Of a DNA stretch of 23,910 bases, positions 13,485-20,851 are shown one piece after another. Every line of letters starts with the position of its first letter. Position 1 is the stretch's first letter. Below the pieces are notes generated by a model. The model was not told the DNA's origin. It saw nothing but the letters and a program-made list of their open reading frames with translations, and did no database searches. The stretch lies in the NCBI RefSeq assembly GCF_030764225.1, contig NZ_JASAXH010000025.1. One strand, given 5' to 3'. The translations under genes were made by a program, and so were the position numbers. Origin of the DNA: Phocoenobacter atlanticus. Lineage in GTDB: Bacteria; Pseudomonadota; Gammaproteobacteria; Enterobacterales; Pasteurellaceae.

Positions 13485-16400
13485 ATGAAACTAAACACAC
13501 CGATAAATGAAGATCTTATTGAGCAAATGGCGATTAAACAATTAAAAATGCTCGGTTGGGGGTATCAATATGGTAAGGATATTCCGATTGATGAGCAGTT
13601 ATCCATTGACGGTGCGTGGCGTTCTCGTGGGTCGCAGGTGGTATTTAAGCCGTTGTTGAAGCAAGCGTTGCTACGTTTAAATTCGGATATTCCTGAGCCT
13701 GTGATTGAAGAAGTGGTGCAGAAAATTTGCTTTTCCGATAGTAGTGATTTAGCGTTACAAAATCAGATGGCTTATGGCTGGCTGCGTAATGGGGTGGCGG
13801 TGAGCTATCAAAAAGAGGGCGAGCAAATCAGTGATGTGGTGCGTTTGATTGATTTTCAAGATGTAGCGAATAATGATTTTTTAGTGGTCAATCAATTAAC
13901 TATTGCGGGGCGAAAAGGCAATCGCCGTCCTGATGTCATCGCTTATATTAACGGCTTGCCGATTGTGGTGTTTGAGTTGAAAAATCCTCTTATCGAAGAA
14001 GCGGATATTAGCAAGGCATATTCTCAGTTACAAACCTATAAAGATGAAATTACGGATCTGTTTATTTTTAATCAGGTTTTGGTGATCTCGGATCACACCC
14101 AAGCACGAGTAGGATCGGTTACGGCGGATTTTGATCGTTTTACACCGTGGCGAGTGGTGGACGAAAAGCAGAACAGTGTGCGAGTACAGTTTGAAAATGA
14201 ATTAGAAAGTTTGCTCAATGGTTTATTCTCGCCTGAGATTTTGTTGGATTATATCCAAAATTTTACGGTGTTTGAGAAGAATGAAAAAGGAAAAATCATC
14301 AAAAAAATCGCCGCTTATCATCAATATTATGGGGTGAATGAGGCAGTGCAATCCACTGAAATTGCGATCAAGGGGAATAAAAAAATCGGTGTGGTGTGGC
14401 ATACCCAAGGCAGTGGCAAATCTTTATCAATGCTGTTTTATACGGGCAAAGTGTTATCTCAAAAAGTGTTAGGTAATCCGACCATTGTGGTGGTCACAGA
14501 TCGTAATGATCTTGATGGTCAATTATTTAAAACCTTTGACGAAGGGAAGGCGATTTTAAAACAAACACCGATCCAAGCTAAAAATAGCGAGGAATTACGT
14601 CTAGAACTTGCCAAACGAGAAGCGGGCGGTGTGATTTTTACCACTATTCAAAAATTTGGGTTAAGCGATGAAGAAGAAAGCCACCCTGTTTTAAATTCTC
14701 GCTCGAATATTATTGTGATTACCGATGAAGCCCATCGCTCGCAATATGGCTTTAATCAAAAAATTAACGCACAAGGGCAATATCGTGCAGGCTTTGCCAA
14801 ACATTTACGCAGTGCCTTGCCGAATGCGTCTTTTTTAGGTTTTACAGGGACGCCGATTGAAATGGAAGATCGTGATACGCAAGAAGTTTTTGGAAAATAT
14901 GTGTCGATTTATGATTTTCAAGACGCGGTGGAAGACGGTGCGACAGTACCGATTATTTATGAGGCACGTCAAATCAGTTTAAATGAAAGCAACGAGTTTG
15001 ATCGCTTGATGAGAGAGGCAAGGGATTTGCTTGATGATGAGGATAGTCCTGAATTTCGCTTGCGTGAAAAACTGATGGGGACGGACGAGCGTTTGGATAA
15101 ATTAGCGAATGATTTTATTCATCATTTTTCAGAGCGTAATGCAGTCTTTGAGGGTAAGGCAATGTTAGTGGCGATGAGCCGTGATATTTGTGTAAAACTT
15201 TATCAAAAAATAACCGCTTTACGCCCTGAATGGCACAGTGAAGATGTTAATCAAGGGGCGATTAAAATTGTAATGACCAGTAATGCCAGTGATCCACAGG
15301 CGTGGCAGATCCATAATCAAGATAAGAAAGTGTTAGAAAAACGCTTTAAAGATCCTGATGATCCGTTAAAAGTGGTGATTGTGCGTGATATGTGGCTCAC
15401 AGGATTTGACGCACCTTGTTGCCATACAATGTATATAGACAAGCCGATGAAAGGGCATAATTTAATGCAGGCGATCGCAAGGGTAAACCGTGTGTTTCGT
15501 AATAAAAGCCGTGAGAATGGTGGATTGATCGTGGATTATGTAGGGCTGACGGAAGAATTGCGAGAAGCAACCGCAAATTATACTAATGCAAACGGCAAAG
15601 GCTCGGTTAAGCAGGATATTGACGCTATTTTTGACAAAATGTGTGAGTATATTTCTATTATTCGTGGGCAATTTGCAAGCGTGGTGGACGGTAAAAAATT
15701 CAGCCTTGATGATGTGTTAAAAATCACAAATCCACCGCAATTATTGACGGAAATTCTAAATGGTGCAAACCATATTGTTGGGTTAGATCGTGTTAATTCA
15801 TCGCCAAATGATCCAAATAAAAAAGAGGCAACACCACGCAAAAAAGCCTTTTTAGAGGCGGTACGATTAGCCAAAAAAGGGCTTTCTTTATGCGGTGCAT
15901 TGCCCCAAGCCACACCTTATAAACAAGAACTTGCGTTTTATGACGCTGTGCGAGCAACCATTATCAAAAACAGTGCCACTAAAGATCCGAAAACAGGTAA
16001 AAATGAACAGCAATTAAAATTAGTCTCCTTGATCAACCAAGCGGTTACTTCTGATGGTGTGGTGGATCTTTTTGATTTACTCGAACAAGAACGTCCAAAT
16101 ATCAACTTGTTATCCGATGAGTTTTTAGATGTGATCCGCCAAAGCCCGACCAAAGATTTGTGGACGTCTGCGATTGAGCGTTATTTGAAATCTAAAATCA
16201 ATGAATTGAGCGGTGCGAATTTAACTACTAAAGCGGATTTTGAGCAACGTTTAAAAGAAGCGATGAATCAATATCACAACCATAATTTATCGGTGTTAAA
16301 TATAATTGAAGAACTGATCGGCTTGGCGAAAGAATTTGATGAACAAAGCAAACGTGGGCAAAAATTAGGATTAAGCGAGGCAGAATTAGCTTTTTATGAC

Positions 16401-16649
16401 GCCCTTGCTAAAAATGACAGTGCCAAAGAGCTAATGGGTGATTTAACCTTAATCAAACTGGCACGAGAAATTACCGATAAACTACGAAAATCCGCTACCA
16501 TCGACTGGCAATATAAAGAAGGCGTAAAAGCCAAAATGCGAATTTTAGTGCGTCGAATGCTGATGATTTATAAATATCCCCCAGATAAACAGGAGGACGC
16601 AATTAAATATGTATTAGAACAGGCAGAGGCGATTGCGGAGATGCTTTAA
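13485..16649 (+). CDS. hsdR: Type I restriction endonuclease/translocase subunit
   Basis: HsdR is the motor and nuclease that, with M2S, translocates DNA at unmodified sites and cleaves it. I choose the ATG at 13485 (1054 residues, MKLNTPINEDLIEQMAIKQL) because AGGACAG lies just upstream; an in-frame ATG at 13425 would run through the uptake sequence. Order of motifs: PD-(D/E)xK nuclease core RPDVIAYINGLPIVVFELKN (about 148-167), Walker A HTQGSGKS (about 305-312), DEAH box ITDEAHRSQYG (about 411-421), GFTGTPIE, and MQAIARVNRVFRNK of helicase motif VI. The C-terminal third is the helical domain that docks on the methyltransferase. The gene is intact. Without HsdM, which is OFF here, no active restriction complex should form. 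Confidence 0.97.
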   Translation: MKLNTPINEDLIEQMAIKQLKMLGWGYQYGKDIPIDEQLSIDGAWRSRGSQVVFKPLLKQALLRLNSDIPEPVIEEVVQKICFSDSSDLALQNQMAYGWLRNGVAVSYQKEGEQISDVVRLIDFQDVANNDFLVVNQLTIAGRKGNRRPDVIAYINGLPIVVFELKNPLIEEADISKAYSQLQTYKDEITDLFIFNQVLVISDHTQARVGSVTADFDRFTPWRVVDEKQNSVRVQFENELESLLNGLFSPEILLDYIQNFTVFEKNEKGKIIKKIAAYHQYYGVNEAVQSTEIAIKGNKKIGVVWHTQGSGKSLSMLFYTGKVLSQKVLGNPTIVVVTDRNDLDGQLFKTFDEGKAILKQTPIQAKNSEELRLELAKREAGGVIFTTIQKFGLSDEEESHPVLNSRSNIIVITDEAHRSQYGFNQKINAQGQYRAGFAKHLRSALPNASFLGFTGTPIEMEDRDTQEVFGKYVSIYDFQDAVEDGATVPIIYEARQISLNESNEFDRLMREARDLLDDEDSPEFRLREKLMGTDERLDKLANDFIHHFSERNAVFEGKAMLVAMSRDICVKLYQKITALRPEWHSEDVNQGAIKIVMTSNASDPQAWQIHNQDKKVLEKRFKDPDDPLKVVIVRDMWLTGFDAPCCHTMYIDKPMKGHNLMQAIARVNRVFRNKSRENGGLIVDYVGLTEELREATANYTNANGKGSVKQDIDAIFDKMCEYISIIRGQFASVVDGKKFSLDDVLKITNPPQLLTEILNGANHIVGLDRVNSSPNDPNKKEATPRKKAFLEAVRLAKKGLSLCGALPQATPYKQELAFYDAVRATIIKNSATKDPKTGKNEQQLKLVSLINQAVTSDGVVDLFDLLEQERPNINLLSDEFLDVIRQSPTKDLWTSAIERYLKSKINELSGANLTTKADFEQRLKEAMNQYHNHNLSVLNIIEELIGLAKEFDEQSKRGQKLGLSEAELAFYDALAKNDSAKELMGDLTLIKLAREITDKLRKSATIDWQYKEGVKAKMRILVRRMLMIYKYPPDKQEDAIKYVLEQAEAIAEML

Positions 16650-16662
16650 TCATATAACATTA

Positions 16663-16697
16663 TTGCTCCTTGTATAAAAGTATGAAACAATCTATAC
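16663..16697 (+). repeat. 35-base element, copy 2 (upstream of surE)
   Basis: TTGCTCC at 16663-16669, four variable bases, and the 24-base block 16674-16697 repeat the element at 3663-3697 exactly in sequence and spacing. This copy lies between the hsdR stop and the surE start (94 bases before it). A nine-codon open frame, MKQSIHISF, starts inside it at 16682; in the rppH copy the same ATG runs in frame into rppH. Confidence 0.7.
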
Positions 16698-16737
16698 ATA
16701 TTAGTTTTTAAGTTGATGACTGCTTTAACAAAATAAA

Positions 16738-16771
16738 ACAAGCGGTAAGATCTTAACAAAAATTTACAAAT
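16738..16771 (+). repeat. Uptake signal sequence upstream of surE
   Basis: ACAAGCGGT (16738-16746) continues AA, then 13 bases and ATTTACAAAT (16762-16771). The base after the core is A rather than C, and the sequence reads AAGATC, as also seen in the copy near 19727-19738. Confidence 0.75.
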
Positions 16772-16791
16772 TTTATTAATAAGGAACGTAA

Positions 16792-17559
16792 ATGAAAATT
16801 TTAATCAGTAATGATGATGGTATCCATGCGAAGGGTATCAATGTATTAGCAGAAACCTTACGTGATGCAGGACATAATGTAACAATAATCGCACCAGATA
16901 GAAATAGAAGTGCAGCATCAAGTTGTTTAACCTTAGTTGATCCATTGCGAGTAAAAAAACTCTCTGAACAGAATTATACTGTTGTCGCAGGTACACCAGC
17001 AGATTGTGTACACTTAGCATTAAATGGTTTTTTTGAAGAAGAATTTGATTTGGTTGTCTCTGGGATTAATCACGGTGCTAATTTAGGTGATGATGTAATT
17101 TATTCAGGAACAGTTGCCGCTGCCCTTGAAGGTCGTCATTTACCATTACCTTCGATTGCGGTTTCTCTAGTAGAAAAAAATGATTCAACTTATCTTGTAT
17201 CAGGCGAGCATTATTTTGAAACTGCGGCTAAAGTGGTTCTTGATTTACTGCAAAAAATACAAGTCAATCTTCTTCCGAATAAACAAATTTTGAATGTAAA
17301 TGTTCCAAATGTTCCTTATTCAAAATTAGCAGGTATCGAAATTACTCGCTGTGGAAATCGTCTTGCTGATGCAAAAGTGATTAAAGAAAAAGATCCGAGA
17401 GATGCAACTGTTTATTGGATTGGACCAAGTGGTACTCCGAGTGATAATGGAGAAGGAACAGACTTTTTTGCTGTCAAACAAAATAAGGTATCTATCACAC
17501 CAATCCAAGCAGATATGACGGCTTATCAATCTATTTTAGCGTTAAAAGAAAAATTTTAA
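16792..17559 (+). CDS. surE: 5'/3'-nucleotidase SurE
   Basis: The 255-residue enzyme removes phosphate from nucleoside 5'- and 3'-monophosphates and short polyphosphates. Metal-binding residues are present: N7, D8 and D9 in ISNDDG, S40 in DRNRSA, and N93 in SGINHGANLG. The ribosome binding site AAGGA lies before the ATG. It heads a four-gene unit with yqaA, a LysM lipoprotein and the nlpD/lppB homologue, an order recognisable from other Pasteurellaceae, although truD has moved to the other end of the cluster. The upstream gap (16650-16791) holds the shared 35-base element and an uptake sequence but no obvious terminator for hsdR, so some read-through from the defence island is possible. Confidence 0.97.
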   Translation: MKILISNDDGIHAKGINVLAETLRDAGHNVTIIAPDRNRSAASSCLTLVDPLRVKKLSEQNYTVVAGTPADCVHLALNGFFEEEFDLVVSGINHGANLGDDVIYSGTVAAALEGRHLPLPSIAVSLVEKNDSTYLVSGEHYFETAAKVVLDLLQKIQVNLLPNKQILNVNVPNVPYSKLAGIEITRCGNRLADAKVIKEKDPRDATVYWIGPSGTPSDNGEGTDFFAVKQNKVSITPIQADMTAYQSILALKEKF

Positions 17560-18144
17560 ATGAAACTATTTGGCACAATTTATGATAAGGTAATGGAATG
17601 GTCATCACACCGTTTGGCGTGGCTATGGTTAAGTCTTGTCAGTTTTATTGAGGCAATATTTTTCCCTATTCCACCTGATGTAATGCTTATTCCAATGTCG
17701 ATGAGTCAGCCTAAATTAGCAACTCGTTATGCAATTTATACCACGATCGCCTCTGTAATGGGGGGAATGATCGGTTATGGCATTGGATTTTATGCCTTTG
17801 ATTGGGTAAAAGACATTATTTTTGGTTGGGGTTATCAAGCTCAATTTGATAAAACACTCACTTGGTTTGAACAATGGGGCATTTTAGTTGTCTTTTTAGC
17901 AGGGTTCTCACCAATTCCGTATAAAATATTTACGATTTGTGCAGGTGTAATGCAAATGTTGTTTTTACCTTTTGTATTAACAGCGACAATCTCTCGTTTT
18001 CTACGTTTTTTGTTAGTAGCAAGATTATCAGCGTGGGGGGGAGAAAAATATGCACATAAAATTCGAAAATCTATTGAAATTATAGGCTGGGCGGTTGTAT
18101 TATTCGTCGTCATCGTTTATTCTTTCTACCAATTTTTTAAATAA
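17560..18144 (+). CDS. yqaA: YqaA/DedA-type inner-membrane protein (VTT domain)
   Basis: The 194-residue protein has four to five hydrophobic segments and the VTT/SNARE-associated pattern: SFIEAIFFPIPPDVMLIPM near residues 28-46, then GGMIGYGIGFYAFDW, and the conserved FLAGFSPIPYKIFTICAGVM around residues 114-133. DedA-superfamily proteins act as lipid scramblases or undecaprenyl-phosphate and phospholipid transporters; this branch (YqaA) has no proven substrate. Its ATG directly follows the surE stop with no gap, so translation must be coupled. A run of seven G (18035-18041) within the SAWGGEKY codons is a possible slippage point but the frame is intact. Confidence 0.88.
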   Translation: MKLFGTIYDKVMEWSSHRLAWLWLSLVSFIEAIFFPIPPDVMLIPMSMSQPKLATRYAIYTTIASVMGGMIGYGIGFYAFDWVKDIIFGWGYQAQFDKTLTWFEQWGILVVFLAGFSPIPYKIFTICAGVMQMLFLPFVLTATISRFLRFLLVARLSAWGGEKYAHKIRKSIEIIGWAVVLFVVIVYSFYQFFK

Positions 18145-18158
18145 AAGGTACAAATACA

Positions 18159-18584
18159 ATGAAAAAATCATTTTTATTATTTCCGATTATGGCACTGACT
18201 TTGACCGCTTGTACAACGTATGCTCCAACAATTGAAGATGATATTCCACCGCCGGCAGAAGTTGGAACAGTAAGTGGCGGTTGGCAGAATACTGACACCA
18301 TTGAGCAACCCGTTCCTCCAGTATATCAACAAGAAATACCTGTTAGTCGTCCCGTATCTCAAGTGAATAATACTTTTAATATTCCAAGAGATGCCAATGG
18401 TAAACCTGATTATAGTCAAATTGCTAAAGGTTCTTATACTGGAGACGCTTACACAGTTCAAAAGGGTGATACTTTATTCTTTGTTTCTTATTTAGCAGGA
18501 AAAGATAAAGAAGAAATCGCACGTTTAAATAATTTAACTTATCCATACACTTTATCAATTGGACAAGTCTTAATGCTTAAATAA
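18159..18584 (+). CDS. Small LysM lipoprotein, paralogue of the downstream NlpD-like protein
   Basis: The 141-residue product has a lipoprotein signal, MKKSFLLFPIMALTLTAC, with lipobox LTAC and C18 as the lipidated residue. A proline-rich linker follows, then IPRDANGKPDYSQIAKGSY and a LysM domain (AYTVQKGDTLFFVSYLAGKDKEEIARLNN... to the end), which should bind peptidoglycan. The last 70 residues closely match the middle of the next gene's product, but no M23 domain follows. It is thus either a duplicated, shortened NlpD or a dedicated partner. It lies 14 bases after yqaA and 25 bases before the longer paralogue. A perfect uptake-sequence core on the opposite strand (18203-18212) encodes its lipobox. 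Confidence 0.88.
   Translation: MKKSFLLFPIMALTLTACTTYAPTIEDDIPPPAEVGTVSGGWQNTDTIEQPVPPVYQQEIPVSRPVSQVNNTFNIPRDANGKPDYSQIAKGSYTGDAYTVQKGDTLFFVSYLAGKDKEEIARLNNLTYPYTLSIGQVLMLK
18203..18212 (-). repeat. Uptake signal sequence core inside a lipobox coding region
   Basis: GACCGCTTGT is the exact reverse complement of the Apl-type core ACAAGCGGTC. In frame it lies within the codons TTG-ACC-GCT-TGT, that is L-T-A-C, the lipobox of the small LysM lipoprotein. The paralogue at 18654-18663 differs from it at one base (GACAGCTTGT). Confidence 0.7.
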
Positions 18585-18609
18585 TAAATACAAAATAGAG
18601 ATTGATGTA

Positions 18610-19704
18610 ATGAAAAAACTTGTTTTATTTTTTCCACTCACGATGATTGCATTGACAGCTTGTAGCTCTAATCGAGCAGCACCTGTTGAATATGCTTCTG
18701 GTTCAGGACGCAATATACAGCTTCCACCACCAGTAAATGTAGTTAATCACAATGTAAGACTTCAACGTGCAAAAATGCCGTCTTCTATGAATACCGCATC
18801 AAAACCTATTCAGAAAGAGATTTTAAAACCATCGGCTATATCTACAAAAAAAGTAGTAAAAAAAATAACCCGAAAAATAAAAGTGAAAGAGAAGGAAATT
18901 GAGAGAAAAATAAAAATCCCTCGTGATAGTACAACACATAAACCAATTTATAGCCAAATTGATAAAGGCTCTTATGATGGCAATGTGTATACTGTTCGTA
19001 AAGGTGATACTCTGTTTCTTATCGCCTATATAGCAGGTAAAGATGTAAAAGAAGTCGCTAAATTGAATGGATTAAAAGAGCCTTACTCATTAAGTATTGG
19101 TCAAAAAATTAAACTTTCTAGTGGTTATACCGAAAAAGTAGTGACTAAAAAAGTGGTAGTTGAAAAACCTGTAAAACAAGAACCTAATGTTACTTATACA
19201 CAAGCCGCTAATGGTACTGCTTATGGTTCAGATGGAACAGTCAAAGGACCAATAAAAGCAACCACAAATACAGCAACACCAACACAAATAAAAGTCTCAA
19301 ATAGTCACTCACTACCTGTTGCTGACACTGAATCCATAAAATGGCATTGGCCAACAGCTGGACGTGTTATTTCTTCTTTTTCTTCAGTAGATGGGGGAAA
19401 TAAAGGAATTGATCTTACTGGTTCCAAAGGGCAAGCCGTTAAAGCAGCAGCGAAAGGTCGAGTAGTTTATGCCGGTAATGCACTACAAGGTTATGGCAAC
19501 CTAATAATTATCAAGCATAGTGATAATTACTTAAGTGCTTATGCACATAATGATGAAATTTTAGTGGATGAAAACGATACTGTAAAATTAGGACAACGTA
19601 TTGCAACAATGGGTAATACAGGTACTAACACCACAAAATTACACTTTGAAATTCGTTATAAAGGTAAGTCAGTTAATCCAATAGGATATTTACCTAGACG
19701 TTAA
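18610..19704 (+). CDS. nlpD: NlpD/LppB-like lipoprotein: LysM plus degenerate M23 (LytM) domain
   Basis: The 364-residue protein is an outer-membrane-anchored activator of cell-separation amidases in its family. Parts in order: lipoprotein signal MKKLVLFFPLTMIALTAC with C18 as lipid site; a linker with a lysine-rich segment (about 80-102); LysM (about 121-165); a threonine-rich linker; and a C-terminal LytM domain (about 240-364, WPTAGRVISSF to NPIGYLPRR). The usual metal-binding first His of HxxxD is replaced (GNKGIDLTG), while LHFEIR keeps one His, so zinc peptidase activity is unlikely. This fits NlpD, which activates AmiC rather than cutting peptidoglycan itself. In E. coli the gene sits beside surE-related genes, as here. 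In Haemophilus it is called lppB. Confidence 0.92.
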   Translation: MKKLVLFFPLTMIALTACSSNRAAPVEYASGSGRNIQLPPPVNVVNHNVRLQRAKMPSSMNTASKPIQKEILKPSAISTKKVVKKITRKIKVKEKEIERKIKIPRDSTTHKPIYSQIDKGSYDGNVYTVRKGDTLFLIAYIAGKDVKEVAKLNGLKEPYSLSIGQKIKLSSGYTEKVVTKKVVVEKPVKQEPNVTYTQAANGTAYGSDGTVKGPIKATTNTATPTQIKVSNSHSLPVADTESIKWHWPTAGRVISSFSSVDGGNKGIDLTGSKGQAVKAAAKGRVVYAGNALQGYGNLIIIKHSDNYLSAYAHNDEILVDENDTVKLGQRIATMGNTGTNTTKLHFEIRYKGKSVNPIGYLPRR

Positions 19705-19738
19705 TTTGTAAATTATTGATGAGATCTTACCGCTTGCA
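19704..19738 (-). repeat. Uptake signal sequence (reverse) after nlpD
   Basis: On the minus strand the core GCAAGCGGTAA is followed after 13 bases by ATTTACAAAT (19704-19713 on the plus strand as ATTTGTAAAT). Like the copy before surE it has A instead of C after the core and an adjoining GATC. Confidence 0.7.
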
Positions 19739-19761
19739 CTTTCTAGTGTTAGCGGTATTTT
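19728..19761 (+). terminator. Terminator of the surE-nlpD operon
   Basis: TACCGCT (19728-19734) pairs with AGCGGTA (19751-19757), with an inner CACT/AGTG stem and a TTCT loop; TTTT follows. The left arm is also the uptake-sequence core, another case of a terminator built on a USS. Confidence 0.75.
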
Positions 19762-19797
19762 CATATTAGAAAATCATAAAAAATTAAGGATTAAAAA

Positions 19798-20802
19798 ATG
19801 AATTTAGCCTATCTAAATGGTGAACCCAAACAAGCGGGTCGATTAAAAGCAGAATTTGCAGATTTTATTGTGAGAGAAGAATTGGGTTACGATCTTGCTA
19901 ATGAAGGAGAATTTGTTGCGGTTAAAGTGCGTAAAACCAATGCCAACACCTTATTTGTAGGGGAAAAATTAGCAAAATTTGCGGGTATTTCTGCAAAAAA
20001 TATGAGTTATGCTGGCTTAAAAGATCGCAATGCCATCACAGAACAATGGTTTTGTTTACACTTAGCAGGTAAGGAAACACCAGATTTTAGCCAGTTTTCA
20101 GAAGAAGGTGTCGAGATTTTAGAGGTGACTCGCCATAATCGTAAAATTCGTGTGGGGGCGTTAGTGGGTAATCATTTTGAGCTTTTATTAAGAGAGGTAA
20201 AACAAACGGATGATTTAGAACAACGCTTAACCCAAATTCAAGCGGTTGGATTTCCTAACTATTTTACCGAACAACGCTTCGGACGAGATGGCAATAATTT
20301 AATTCAAGCTCAACGTTGGGCGAATGGTGAAATTAAGGTGAAAGATCGTAAAAAACGCAGTTTTTATCTTTCAGCCGCACGTAGTGATATATTCAATCAA
20401 GTGGTTTCAGCTCGTATTCAAGAAAACCTTATTTCACGAGTTGTAAATAATGATTTACTACAACTTGCAGGCTCAAATAGTTTCTTTCAAGCGACAGAAA
20501 ATGAGTTAGCAGAATTACAACAACGTTTAACAGATAATGATTTATTGCTGACTGCTCCACTGATCGGGGAAGATTCCTTAGACAAATCAGCCCCACAACC
20601 TGAGCAACAAATTATTGCACAACACCAATCTTTTATTGAATTGATGAAAGAGGTAAGAATGAAAGCCGCTCGCCGAGCAATGTTGTGTAAACCACAAAAC
20701 TTTGAATGGCTATTTATTGATGAAGGACTAAAATTAAACTTCTTTTTAGAATCAGGGAGTTATGCAACTGCGTTAGTGAGAGAGTTGGTTCTAACGGATT
20801 AA
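19798..20802 (+). CDS. truD: tRNA pseudouridine(13) synthase
   Basis: The 334-residue enzyme makes pseudouridine 13 in tRNA-Glu. The TruD signature YAGLKDRNAITEQ is present with the catalytic Asp at D76, along with the FADFIVREELGY N-terminal motif and the NYFTEQRFGRDGNNLIQA segment. TAAGGA before the ATG is the ribosome binding site. Length and ends are normal. Its last approximately 100 bases have a diverged, non-functional second copy at 23466-23566, so this 3' end was part of a past recombination event. It lies after the nlpD terminator and is expected to have its own promoter. Confidence 0.96.
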   Translation: MNLAYLNGEPKQAGRLKAEFADFIVREELGYDLANEGEFVAVKVRKTNANTLFVGEKLAKFAGISAKNMSYAGLKDRNAITEQWFCLHLAGKETPDFSQFSEEGVEILEVTRHNRKIRVGALVGNHFELLLREVKQTDDLEQRLTQIQAVGFPNYFTEQRFGRDGNNLIQAQRWANGEIKVKDRKKRSFYLSAARSDIFNQVVSARIQENLISRVVNNDLLQLAGSNSFFQATENELAELQQRLTDNDLLLTAPLIGEDSLDKSAPQPEQQIIAQHQSFIELMKEVRMKAARRAMLCKPQNFEWLFIDEGLKLNFFLESGSYATALVRELVLTD

Positions 20803-20851
20803 CGAGTTGATTATGCAGTCATTTATATTTTAAAAATATCAGGAGCTAATA

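Noticed and set aside
3663..16697. The two 35-base elements as direct repeats bounding a mobile island
   Set aside because: The interval includes the core rppH-TSUP-lgt operon and there is no integrase or terminal structure, so island boundaries there are unlikely.
18035..18041. G7 run in yqaA as a phase switch
   Set aside because: The run is short, the frame is intact and it lies late in the gene within a natural W-G-G codon string; no evidence for switching.
19330..19704. Active M23 zinc peptidase
   Set aside because: The first metal-binding His is missing (GNKGIDLTG), so the domain is more likely a non-catalytic NlpD-type activator.
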